Made by a program: the position numbers and the translations under genes | NCBI GenBank assembly: GCA_028282725.1 | Contig: JANQHF010000008.1 | Location: 1 to 64,000 of the forward strand | Source of the DNA: Saprospiraceae bacterium | GTDB lineage: Bacteria; Bacteroidota; Bacteroidia; Chitinophagales; Saprospiraceae | DNA: 64,000 bases | Direction: 5' to 3' | Shown: positions 43,348 to 51,491 of the stretch, piece by piece | Layout: each line of letters begins with the position of its first letter | Numbering within the stretch: the stretch's first letter is position 1 | Notes under the pieces: generated by a model | What the model saw: the letters and a program-made list of their open reading frames with translations, nothing else | The model's database searches: none | What the model was told of the DNA's origin: nothing

Positions 43348-44700
43348 TTATTTACGGTCAATGAAAAATTCAAAAAGGCCCTGCATACACCTGTCTTCCT
43401 CACTATATGAGTGATCGACAAATGTGGAAATCTTAGCCTCCGGATCCACATCCATCCTCATATCTTCCGTGTCTCCATTGATATCGAATCGAACGACTCC
43501 ATCTACGATCGTCACCTGCGGTACAGCATAGATGGATAACGGATGTTTGCTGAAAATTGCAATATCTCCGTCTTTTCCGATTTCCAATGATCCCACCCTG
43601 TCATCAATACCCAATTGGATAGCAGGGTTCAACGTGATCAAGCGCAGTGCTTCGTTATCCGAAAGATCTCCGTATCTCTGAGTCTTGGCTGCTTCGTGGT
43701 AAAGATGCCTGATTAACTCACCTGAATCGGAATTTATGGAAGTCACGACATTATTCCTGGTAAGGATGGCGGCATTATACGCTGTGGAATAATACACTTC
43801 AAATTTATATGCCCACCAATCTGCAAACACCGAGGCACTGGCACCAAATGCCGCAAGCTCGGGAGCCACCTTAAATCCTTCATTGACATGCTGGAAACAA
43901 ATTTTGGATACCCCGTAATCTTCCAGGACGTCCAGGAGCATTAAGATTTCATCGGCCCGGTAGGAATGACAATGGATGATGATCTCACCCCTGAGAATAT
44001 CAGCCATCGTTTCCATTTTCATATCGAATTTGGGTGGTTCCTTTGCTCCATCGGGATCAGTATTGTATCGATCCCACTCAGCCATGTAGTCCTGCGCTTT
44101 TGCAAATCCTTCTCTGAATATTTGCTCGACACCCATTCTCGTTCTTGGGACGATTCTTCGTCCTTCACCGTGCACCCTCATCGGGTTTTCGCCGAGGGCG
44201 AATTTTATGGTGCGAGGAGCACCTGCCATTTTCATGTCCTCCGGATCAATAGACCCAAATCTGTGTTTGATCGTCTCACATTGTCCACCGACGGCATTGG
44301 CAGACCCGTGCATGGCATGTGAAGCAGTCACACCTCCTGCCAGTGCCCGGTATATCGATATGGCAAACGGATTGATCGCATCCCCCACGAAGACGTCAGA
44401 AGTATTCGGATCTGTACCTTCGTTGACCACATCTATGCCGATATGTGAATGCGCATCGATAATGCCGGGCATTACAAATTGCCCTGTGGCATCTATTGTA
44501 TGTATGCCTTCGACGGATATATTTTTTCCAATTCGTCTGATGATGCCATCGCGTATCAGAACGTCGGAATTTTCTTTCACACCATCTGTGATGGTGATTA
44601 CCGTTCCGTTTTTGATCAGAACATCACCTTTTTCGATCTGAGCGGGAAGGATGGTTGCCAGAGTGAAAGAAAAGATGAATAGCAAAATGATATTTTTCAT
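43348..44700 (-). CDS. Amidohydrolase-superfamily enzyme with complete metal site
   Basis: A 450-residue exported protein with a signal peptide (MKNIILLFIFSFTLATILPAQ). It keeps all ligands of imidazolonepropionase-like amidohydrolases: H84-S-H86 in DAHSHIG, H243-C-H245 in IIHCHSYRADE, H271 in CFQHVNEG and D325 in SINSDSGE. C-terminal features are LRLITLNPAIQLGIDDRVG and IGKDGDIAIFSKHPLS. It likely hydrolyses a cyclic amide or a dipeptide in the periplasm; the true substrate is unknown. It is the middle gene of the trio, 7 bp before the next and 24 bp after the previous. Confidence 0.87.
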   Translation of the reverse strand: MKNIILLFIFSFTLATILPAQIEKGDVLIKNGTVITITDGVKENSDVLIRDGIIRRIGKNISVEGIHTIDATGQFVMPGIIDAHSHIGIDVVNEGTDPNTSDVFVGDAINPFAISIYRALAGGVTASHAMHGSANAVGGQCETIKHRFGSIDPEDMKMAGAPRTIKFALGENPMRVHGEGRRIVPRTRMGVEQIFREGFAKAQDYMAEWDRYNTDPDGAKEPPKFDMKMETMADILRGEIIIHCHSYRADEILMLLDVLEDYGVSKICFQHVNEGFKVAPELAAFGASASVFADWWAYKFEVYYSTAYNAAILTRNNVVTSINSDSGELIRHLYHEAAKTQRYGDLSDNEALRLITLNPAIQLGIDDRVGSLEIGKDGDIAIFSKHPLSIYAVPQVTIVDGVVRFDINGDTEDMRMDVDPEAKISTFVDHSYSEEDRCMQGLFEFFIDRK

Positions 44701-44724
44701 TGTATATTTTTTTAGTGCTAAGAA

Positions 44725-46497
44725 TTATTCAGGATTGTCCTTTTGGCCGGTGATCTCAAAACTTCCGAAGTCTCCCACATCCACGGTTCCTTCAAATGTA
44801 TCTCCGTCAAAGGTCAATTCGTTATCCAGGGTAATATTCATTCCACCTACCGGCGGGCTGTAACTAAAAGAGGCAACATTTCCATTCATGTCGATGTCAG
44901 ATACGGATACCGTTTCATCCGGCATTTGACTGTTTGTCAATTCGACATCATAGGAATCGCCATTTTTGGTAAATGTCATGGTACCGGAACTTGTCATGCC
45001 TGGCACTTCAATTGTATAGGACCATGACCCACTAATGTCAACCGGCTCTTCACCTTCCTCTCCTGATTTCTTCTTCTTTTCCTTTATCTCGTACTCATGT
45101 ATCTGTCCGTCGATAACAACGTATTTAATCTTCGCTTCATCATCAAAAATGGATTTTGTGGAAAGGACGACATTCCCTATTTTTCCACTTTCCAGTGTTC
45201 CGGCGGTCTCTGAAATGTTCAACACATCTGCGGCTTCCGTCGTTAGAGCAGCCAGCGCATCATCTTCTGAAAGTCCATCCTTGACCATTCTTCGCAGATT
45301 GGTATGTACGTCTTTTGCCTTAGTCTCCAGGTAAGAAAAAGACACAGGAACGTCACTTGATCTCAGTGTCTTGGCCTGTCCGACATATCTTGCTATGGCA
45401 GCCTTTTTCCTTTCCTTTAGCTGTTTGCTTTTTTCATCTTCTTCTTTTTCCATTTTTTTCTCCGGTTCTGCTTTGGAAGTTTCGGGTGGAGCCTCATTAG
45501 TCTCAGCCTGGGCTGTTTGTTCTGCGGGTTCAGCTTCTTTCACTTCTGTTTCTTTCTTTTCCTCTTTCCCCTTCTTCTTGTCTTCCTTTTCTGCTTTGGG
45601 CAGATCGAGTGACAAAAGAACCCTTGCGTTGCTCTTTTTGGTCCGATCCAAAATCCTGTCGATATCACGAGCTTCTGAGATGACCAGATCAAAATTCAAT
45701 TCCTTTTGAAGCTGAAGGGTTCGTGCCACATCGCGATGTTTTTCAGCCACAAAGAATACGGGCATTTTTTTCTCCAGCACCGCAAATAAAGCAGATGTAG
45801 CAGCATCCGGACTGGGTCGCTTTTTATTTTGAGGATTGGATTTATATGCCTGTGCGTGATGATGACTTAATTCAGCATTCCGATATAGTTCACGCCATTT
45901 TGACATGATGCCGATCAGTGTAGCAGGGAAGACCCGTCGTGCTGTTTTCCAGGTGGCAAACATGGATTGATCCTTTGACAATACGGCTTCGTGATAGTCT
46001 TTTCCATTCAGACTGATGACCGAACCTTTCCCTGGCATCATCCCTCCGTAGGGGACAGAATGGGCGATCGTAAATCCCTCTTTTCGAAAGTTGGCAATGG
46101 TCTTTTCATCTTTCTTATACGCATTGGCAACAGATCGTTCAGGTGTGATACCGGCCACATCATTTGGCGGATACCCGGACCGCTTCACCTTTGGCGCTTC
46201 GTTACTTTCTTTGGGTTTTTCCAATCCGATATAAGATAGGGGCGCAATAAACCCTGCGTAGGCGTGCATGGAGTCACCTTCGATAATCTTTGCATCAAAG
46301 GGGATGAATACATTGTTTCCAACGGCAGCAATGATTCCATCTTCGATCAGGATGGATCCCAGTATGGCTTCCTGACCGGGTTGGGAGTGCAATGTCACGT
46401 TCTTCAAATAGATTTTATTCGTTACCTGAGGAACGTCCTGGGAAATTCCAACGGTACAAATAAGAAGAAATGCAATGCAATAAATGATTCGATTCAT
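44725..46497 (-). CDS. Amidohydrolase-like protein with degenerate metal site, charged linker and C-terminal beta domain
   Basis: A 590-residue exported protein (signal: MNRIIYCIAFLLICTVGISQ). The amidohydrolase start is there (YLKNVTLHSQ, ILIEDGIIAAVG), but the metal loop reads AGFIAPLSYIG (L87-S-Y89 instead of HxH). GGMMPGKGSVISLNG follows as in the sister genes. Residues about 301-365 are almost only Lys, Glu, Ala and Pro, inserted into the barrel region. Conserved C-terminal motifs (AADVLNISETAGTLESGKIG) follow. Residues about 505-590 form a beta-rich domain (SGSWSYTIEVPGMTSSG). It is the first gene of the trio and probably an inactive partner of the middle one. Confidence 0.83.
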   Translation of the reverse strand: MNRIIYCIAFLLICTVGISQDVPQVTNKIYLKNVTLHSQPGQEAILGSILIEDGIIAAVGNNVFIPFDAKIIEGDSMHAYAGFIAPLSYIGLEKPKESNEAPKVKRSGYPPNDVAGITPERSVANAYKKDEKTIANFRKEGFTIAHSVPYGGMMPGKGSVISLNGKDYHEAVLSKDQSMFATWKTARRVFPATLIGIMSKWRELYRNAELSHHHAQAYKSNPQNKKRPSPDAATSALFAVLEKKMPVFFVAEKHRDVARTLQLQKELNFDLVISEARDIDRILDRTKKSNARVLLSLDLPKAEKEDKKKGKEEKKETEVKEAEPAEQTAQAETNEAPPETSKAEPEKKMEKEEDEKSKQLKERKKAAIARYVGQAKTLRSSDVPVSFSYLETKAKDVHTNLRRMVKDGLSEDDALAALTTEAADVLNISETAGTLESGKIGNVVLSTKSIFDDEAKIKYVVIDGQIHEYEIKEKKKKSGEEGEEPVDISGSWSYTIEVPGMTSSGTMTFTKNGDSYDVELTNSQMPDETVSVSDIDMNGNVASFSYSPPVGGMNITLDNELTFDGDTFEGTVDVGDFGSFEITGQKDNPE

Positions 46498-46582
46498 AAC
46501 TCAGATTATTAGGTCAAAAAATTTTCTTTAGAACAGAAAATTATGAGCCGCCAATATAGAAAAATCCTTGATTATTAACGAG

Positions 46583-47137
46583 TTATGCCTGATCTTTCAG
46601 TTGGTAGATCTCAGGGAGATCACGACCTAATTCGTCATAATCCAAGCCATATCCTATCACGAATTTGTCGGGAATCCGAAACCCGATATAATTGCAGTGA
46701 ATATCGTGAATCAATGCCGAAGGTTTGAGTAAAAGTGAAGCTACTTTTAATGATGCCGGATTGCTTTTGAGCAGATCCTTTATCGCATTTGATAAGGTAA
46801 GACCCGTATCGATGATGTCCTCGACTATGAGAACGTCCTTTCCTTCTATGTCAGATTTCAGACCCATGATCTTGGTTATTCTACCAGTCGTCGATGTGCC
46901 TTCATATGAGGAATACCTGACAAATTCTATAGTCAAAGGAAAATCCAGATGCCGGACCAGATCGGCAGTAAAAATGAATGAACCATTCAAAATGCACAAG
47001 ATGATAGGACTTTTCCCTTGGTAATCTTCATTGATATTACGGGCCAGCTCGATGATCCGTTCCCGGATCTTTTGTTCATCCAAATAAAGACTAAAGGTTT
47101 GGTTGTGCAGGCTGATTTCTTTCCCCATATCAGTCAA
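46583..47137 (-). CDS. hpt: Hypoxanthine phosphoribosyltransferase
   Basis: A 184-residue purine-salvage enzyme that makes IMP or GMP from hypoxanthine or guanine and PRPP. The PRPP-binding signature is DVLIVEDIIDTGLTLSNA. Other family features are ILCILNGSFIFTADLVRHL, EFVRYSSYEGTSTTGRI with the flexible loop, and IGFRIPDKFVIGYGLDYDE. Start may be the first Met or the fourth residue (MGKEISLH). Overlap of 8 bp with the upstream M28 peptidase gene suggests co-transcription. Length is typical. Confidence 0.92.
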   Translation of the reverse strand: MTDMGKEISLHNQTFSLYLDEQKIRERIIELARNINEDYQGKSPIILCILNGSFIFTADLVRHLDFPLTIEFVRYSSYEGTSTTGRITKIMGLKSDIEGKDVLIVEDIIDTGLTLSNAIKDLLKSNPASLKVASLLLKPSALIHDIHCNYIGFRIPDKFVIGYGLDYDELGRDLPEIYQLKDQA

Positions 47138-48533
47138 AACTTAAGCCGTATTTATCCAATAGATAAACCAAAGAAGTAATGGCTGCCGCTCCTAATTTTA
47201 ATTCTCTTTCATTGACCACATCGATCCGGTCTGTTTCGGTATGATGAAAGTCAAAATACCTTTGTGAATCAGGTCTGAACCCCATAAGGAGTCCATTTTG
47301 ACTCTTCAATGGGTTGATGTCTGCACCAGATCCACCTTTCCAAATGGACAGGTGATATGGTTCCAGGACAGGCTCCCATAGAGTCAATTGTCGAAAGAGG
47401 TTCGCAAAAATGTCGTCATTCGCATCGCATGTAAATCCTCTTGGTGTGAATCCCCCTGCATCTGACTCGATTGCAGCCATGTGAAATTCGTTGTTTTGAT
47501 TGGAAGCAGCAGCGTAGGCCAGTCCTCCGCCCAATCCATTTTCCTCATTCATAAATAAAACGCAACGCAGTGTATGTCTGGGACGATATTCCAATTTTTT
47601 CAGGGCATGAAATACTTCCATACTATGGACGCATCCGGCTCCGTCATCATGTGCACCGCCACCCACATCCCAGGAGTCCAGGTGACCGCCAACCAGGATG
47701 ATCTTTTCGGGAAAGGTGCTACCCTTTATTTCCGCCACTACATTATATGTTTGTTTTTCCGGCATCACCGTCCTGCAATCCGTCTCTATATATGCCTGAA
47801 CGTGATCAGTCGTTAGCATGTCATGAAGTAGATCTGAATCATTGGTGCTAATGGCGACTGCGGGAATTTGGGGAAATCCATCTCGATACCTCGTAACACC
47901 GGTGTGGGGAACGTCATCTTTTGCAGTGGTCAAAGAACGTACGATAGCCGCAATCGCACCAAATTCAGCGGCTACGGATGGGCCATTGACTCTTTGATCA
48001 GCGGCTCCCCCATAGGCATGGAATGTGTTAATATGGGTGGGGTCCATAGGTCTGTTAAAGAATACGATCCTGCCTTGTATGGTATTCCTTCCCAGGTTTC
48101 GAACCTCGTCCAATGTAAAAACTTCAATAATCTCGCCTCGAATTCCTTGTGTCCCCGTACCCACACTATTGCCCAATGCAAGGCCGCCAATATCAATCGT
48201 TTCACCTTTACTGTTGATGATTTGTACAACCTCCTTTTTCCCTCTGGTCCAGTATGGTGCCGTGCACGGTTGCAAGTACACCGTGTCCGCTATCATTTGT
48301 AATTCATCGCGCGTATAGTAAATGGCTTGTTTGGCCTGATCGGATCCAGCCAACCTTCCTCCGATGTTTTCGGAAAGGTGATTTAACCAGTCATAACACG
48401 CGCCTTCTTTGAGGATGACATCGTGAATACTACGAATAAACAAGGCATCCGTATCGTCCTGACTGGTAGCAGACACGGGTATGCTGAAGAACAACCAAAT
48501 GATGAAGAAATTTCGCATCGGTATTGTGCTCAT
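47130..48533 (-). CDS. M28-family metallopeptidase (carboxypeptidase Q-like)
   Basis: A 467-residue exported zinc peptidase. A signal (RNFFIIWLFFSIPVSATSQ) is followed by a PA-domain insertion (about 120-260). The metal ligands of M28 are GGHLDSWDVGGGAHDDGAG (His, Asp), FMNEENGLGG (Glu pair), AIESDAGG (Asp) and HHTETDRIDVV (last His). It resembles carboxypeptidase Q, which cleaves dipeptides. Periplasmic dipeptidase activity would fit the neighbouring amidohydrolase trio, but this is a guess from context. It overlaps hpt by 8 bp. Confidence 0.88.
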   Translation of the reverse strand: MSTIPMRNFFIIWLFFSIPVSATSQDDTDALFIRSIHDVILKEGACYDWLNHLSENIGGRLAGSDQAKQAIYYTRDELQMIADTVYLQPCTAPYWTRGKKEVVQIINSKGETIDIGGLALGNSVGTGTQGIRGEIIEVFTLDEVRNLGRNTIQGRIVFFNRPMDPTHINTFHAYGGAADQRVNGPSVAAEFGAIAAIVRSLTTAKDDVPHTGVTRYRDGFPQIPAVAISTNDSDLLHDMLTTDHVQAYIETDCRTVMPEKQTYNVVAEIKGSTFPEKIILVGGHLDSWDVGGGAHDDGAGCVHSMEVFHALKKLEYRPRHTLRCVLFMNEENGLGGGLAYAAASNQNNEFHMAAIESDAGGFTPRGFTCDANDDIFANLFRQLTLWEPVLEPYHLSIWKGGSGADINPLKSQNGLLMGFRPDSQRYFDFHHTETDRIDVVNERELKLGAAAITSLVYLLDKYGLSFD

Positions 48534-48599
48534 AGAAATTGAACAATTATTTAGTCGACAAAAGTAACTTTCTCATCTTTGTACGTCTAATAATTAAGT

Positions 48600-49193
48600 A
48601 TGTTAAAATTTCTCTTCGCATTGTTGTCCAGAAGCGAGAGAAAAGCGCTTTCTGATGAAGAGGTGGTTCGTGAGTATTTGAAGACTCAGAGTAACTACTA
48701 TTTTGAGATTTTGTATGAGCGATATTCCTCTAAGATTTTTGGTAAGTGTCTCACCATTCTGAAGGAGGAAGCTTTGGCCCAGGACGCAACACAGGAAGTA
48801 ATGATGAAAGTATTACTCAACCTGTCAAAATTTGGAGGAAAATCGAAATTTTCTACATGGGTGTATTCAATTACGTACAATTTCTGCATAGACTTTATCA
48901 GAAAACGAAAGAAGGATAAGAGCTCATATTATGATGACATAAGTGAGTTTGAAGATATCTCCGAGGAAGTCGATGATAAGGAGCTTCTTGAAACGAGACT
49001 GGATCGCATGAAGGAAATTATGGACAAAATTCCGGTTGATGACAAAAGCATTTTGATGATGAAATACCTCGATGGAATGTCTATTCGTGAGATCGGAGAT
49101 GTTATAGAAAAAACGGAAAGTGCCATTAAAATGAAGATAAAGAGAGCCAAAATGAAATTTGTGCGCATTCACGATAACCTTTACACCTCATAA
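48600..49193 (+). CDS. RNA polymerase sigma factor, sigma-70 family (ECF type)
   Basis: A 197-residue ECF sigma factor. Region 2 covers about 25-105 (YFEILYERYSSKIFGKCL, AQDATQEVMMKVLLNL, KFSTWVYSITYNFCIDFIRK, with the -10 recognition helix). Region 4 covers about 135-190 (VDDKSILMMKYLDGMSIREI and SAIKMKIKRAKMKF). No typical transmembrane anti-sigma follows; the next gene is a 71-residue small protein. The sigma factor is the first gene of a four-gene operon that includes an MscS-like channel and an outer-membrane protein and ends in the terminator at 51358-51389. Confidence 0.92.
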   Translation: MLKFLFALLSRSERKALSDEEVVREYLKTQSNYYFEILYERYSSKIFGKCLTILKEEALAQDATQEVMMKVLLNLSKFGGKSKFSTWVYSITYNFCIDFIRKRKKDKSSYYDDISEFEDISEEVDDKELLETRLDRMKEIMDKIPVDDKSILMMKYLDGMSIREIGDVIEKTESAIKMKIKRAKMKFVRIHDNLYTS

Positions 49194-49210
49194 ATCTCTA
49201 AAACCCAATT

Positions 49211-49426
49211 ATGGAAAAAAATAGTTTTCAGGAATTACAATTAGAAAATGAAGCAAAGTTTGCAAAGGCTTCAACTGAAGTAAAAAGGAATGTCAGAGAA
49301 CGCAGGGATATCTGGTCCCTTATCGGAGATCTTTTCGAATTGTATATACCCAGGTTTTTCAGTGCTTTGATAGGTTCCAATGAATACATTGAACGAACCG
49401 GTCTTCAAAATGACGATAAGACATAA
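49211..49426 (+). CDS. Small helical protein after the sigma factor, unknown function
   Basis: A 71-residue protein: a charged helical N-terminal half (QELQLENEAKFAKASTEVKR) and one moderately hydrophobic helix (about 34-50, IWSLIGDLFELYIPRFFSALIG). It is not hydrophobic enough for a sure membrane span but could be membrane-associated. It lies 17 bp after the sigma factor and 25 bp before the MscS-like gene. Such position suits an anti-sigma or a regulator of the sigma factor, but I know of no family with this sequence; function is inferred from location only. Confidence 0.7.
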   Translation: MEKNSFQELQLENEAKFAKASTEVKRNVRERRDIWSLIGDLFELYIPRFFSALIGSNEYIERTGLQNDDKT

Positions 49427-49451
49427 TTATGAAATGTAACAACTAAAATTC

Positions 49452-50273
49452 ATGTTAACCGACACCCTTCAACAGTTATTGAATCAACTCATAGACTTCG
49501 TCCCCAGATTTGTTGGTGCTATCCTGGTAATCATCATCGGTATTATCATTGCCAAAATTGTTGCCGGGATCATTAGAAAGGTTTTGCAAACAATAAATGT
49601 TGACAAATTTGGAGAAAAGCTCAACGAAATTGACTTTGTAAGGAAGGCGAATTTTGCCATCAAGGTGAGTTCAATCTTTTCTAAGATTGTTTATTACTTT
49701 CTCCTGGTATTCTTTCTGGTGGCGGCGTCAGACATCTTGGCGATGCCAGCAATTTCCGATCTCGTTGTAGGACTGTTCAATCTCATTCCCAAACTGATCG
49801 TATCCATCATCTTTCTGATTTTTGGAACAGTCTTGGCCGAAATGATCCGATCTCTCTTAGACACGACATTGAGTTCTCTCGGGGTTTCTTCGAGTAAGAT
49901 CATTTCGACTTTTCTATTTTATTTCCTCTTTATAAATGTTGTGATCTTAGCGATTGCTCAGGCCGAAATCAATACAGAGTTTTTAGAACAGAACATTTCA
50001 ATTATCATTGCCGGGGGAGTGTTGGCATTTGCAATTGGTTATGGTCTTGCATCCAAGGACATCGTAGGTAACTTTTTATCTTCCCTGTACACGAAGGATA
50101 AGATAAACGTAGGTGATATTATAGAATTGGATGGCGAAAGAGGGCAGGTCACCCAACTGGATAAAACGAGTATAACGATTTCCACACCTTCCAAAAGGAC
50201 GGTCTATCCATTGAAATATTTATTGAATAAAAAAGTGTCAATATATTCCGATGATAAGCTATTGGAATCTTAA
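49452..50273 (+). CDS. MscS-like channel protein with conserved TM-helix repeats
   Basis: A 273-residue inner-membrane protein. It has repeated helices of the 'conserved TM helix' type (IDFVPRFVGAILVIIIGIIIAK, then LFNLIPKLIVSIIFLIFG) and a pore-like helix (IIIAGGVLAFAIGYGLASKDIVGNFLSSLY) that resembles the TM3 of MscS. A short beta domain follows (KINVGDIIELDGERGQVTQLD, TSITISTP). The large cytosolic cage of MscS is absent. Such proteins are thought to release solutes at hypo-osmotic shock. It is third in the sigma-factor operon. Confidence 0.85.
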   Translation: MLTDTLQQLLNQLIDFVPRFVGAILVIIIGIIIAKIVAGIIRKVLQTINVDKFGEKLNEIDFVRKANFAIKVSSIFSKIVYYFLLVFFLVAASDILAMPAISDLVVGLFNLIPKLIVSIIFLIFGTVLAEMIRSLLDTTLSSLGVSSSKIISTFLFYFLFINVVILAIAQAEINTEFLEQNISIIIAGGVLAFAIGYGLASKDIVGNFLSSLYTKDKINVGDIIELDGERGQVTQLDKTSITISTPSKRTVYPLKYLLNKKVSIYSDDKLLES

Positions 50274-50309
50274 GAGACATATTTAAATTAATTAATAGAA
50301 TTCTGTTTT

Positions 50310-51242
50310 ATGAAATTTAAAATTACTTTAATCACCTTATTTTTTGCTCTTTCTTTTGGACAGTCAATTGGTCAGTCTGTGATCGAACTAAAAGAGAAAA
50401 GGGCAGAAATTGAAGCACTAAAGGCCGAAGTTCAGGCTGAAGTTGATGCTTACCAGGCTGAAATTGACGTCATTGATTCTGAACTCGAAATCCTGGGCGG
50501 ATGGCAAAAAGGCCTTTTAGGTTCAGTTGGCCTAAATTTTGCCAGGCAAAGAAATCTTGCCACCAGTCCTAATCCAAATTCTTCCACTTCTTCACTGGCA
50601 ATAGGAGTCAATGCTTATGCTAACAGTATCAGGGAAGACGACTTTTGGAGAAATAAGGCAGTGATTAACCTAGGATGGCAGAGTCTAGACACCGATACTC
50701 AGGATGATGAAAAAGATGGCTTTTTGGATGATCGTACAATTGATCTATTAAATATTTCTTCCTTGTATGGCAGAAAGATCAGTGAGACATTGGCATTGTC
50801 GGGACTGGGTGAGTTGAATTCTTCAATATTTAATTTATTCAACCCAGGTACTGTCGATTTAGGTGCAGGACTGACCTATTCACCTAATTCTGATCTCGTG
50901 GTAGTAGTTCATCCGATAAATTACCACATTGCTTTTTCAAGAACCGAAGGTGTTTCATCTGAAGGGGCTGGTGGTGCAAAAATCAGAGCGGATTATAATC
51001 ACACTTTTCCCAACGGGCTTGGATGGGCTTCTACTTTGACTTCTTTTATCCCCTATCAAAGTAAGGATCCAACGCTTTTTGAATATACCTGGTTGAATTC
51101 ATTGAATTATACCATTGCCGGGGGAGTTGGACTGAATTTGACGTTGGGATTGAGAAGTTCAGAATTTGAGCGACTCACTCCTGAATCTTCGAAAACCCAA
51201 ACATGGTACTCATTTGGAGTTTCTTACGGATTTTCAAAGTAA
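50310..51242 (+). CDS. Exported protein with coiled coil and DUF3078-like outer-membrane barrel
   Basis: A 310-residue protein. A signal peptide (1-21, ending SIGQ) precedes a coiled coil of about 40 residues (ELKEKRAEIEALKAEVQAEV), followed by a region of antiparallel strands with GSVGLNFARQRN, SLAIGVNAYANSIR, INLGWQSLDTD and a final GVSYGFSK. The layout is that of DUF3078 proteins, predicted outer-membrane barrels of Bacteroidota. Function is unknown. It is the last gene of the sigma-factor operon and is followed by the intrinsic terminator after about 115 bp. Confidence 0.78.
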   Translation: MKFKITLITLFFALSFGQSIGQSVIELKEKRAEIEALKAEVQAEVDAYQAEIDVIDSELEILGGWQKGLLGSVGLNFARQRNLATSPNPNSSTSSLAIGVNAYANSIREDDFWRNKAVINLGWQSLDTDTQDDEKDGFLDDRTIDLLNISSLYGRKISETLALSGLGELNSSIFNLFNPGTVDLGAGLTYSPNSDLVVVVHPINYHIAFSRTEGVSSEGAGGAKIRADYNHTFPNGLGWASTLTSFIPYQSKDPTLFEYTWLNSLNYTIAGGVGLNLTLGLRSSEFERLTPESSKTQTWYSFGVSYGFSK

Positions 51243-51357
51243 CAAATGATATATGTTCGGGTAAACGCTTATTTAATCATTGAATTCCTAATAAAATTTG
51301 GAAACTAAATTTTTGCGTTTACCTTTGAAAGACCGATTTTTCATACGTTGATATCAG

Positions 51358-51389
51358 AGCTCATCCCGAGTAATTGGGATGGGCTTTTT
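51358..51389 (+). terminator. Rho-independent terminator of the sigma-factor operon
   Basis: The stem is AGCTCATCCC (51358-51367) paired with GGGATGGGCT (51376-51385), with one G-T pair, and the loop is GAGTAATT. A T5 run follows (51385-51389). It is correctly placed after the operon 48600-51242 and before the convergent TPR gene. Confidence 0.85.
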
Positions 51390-51491
51390 CTTTGGATCGA
51401 ACAGATAAGAAAAGGCTGCCATCCATCAATGATAACAGCCTCCAGTTTTGGTTATTGAATTGATCAATTTATCAACCTCGATCATGTATGG

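Noticed and set aside
45371..45709. Ser/Phe-rich open frame on the plus strand.
   Set aside because: It is the antisense of the Lys/Glu-rich insert in the amidohydrolase-like gene; the bias follows from that.
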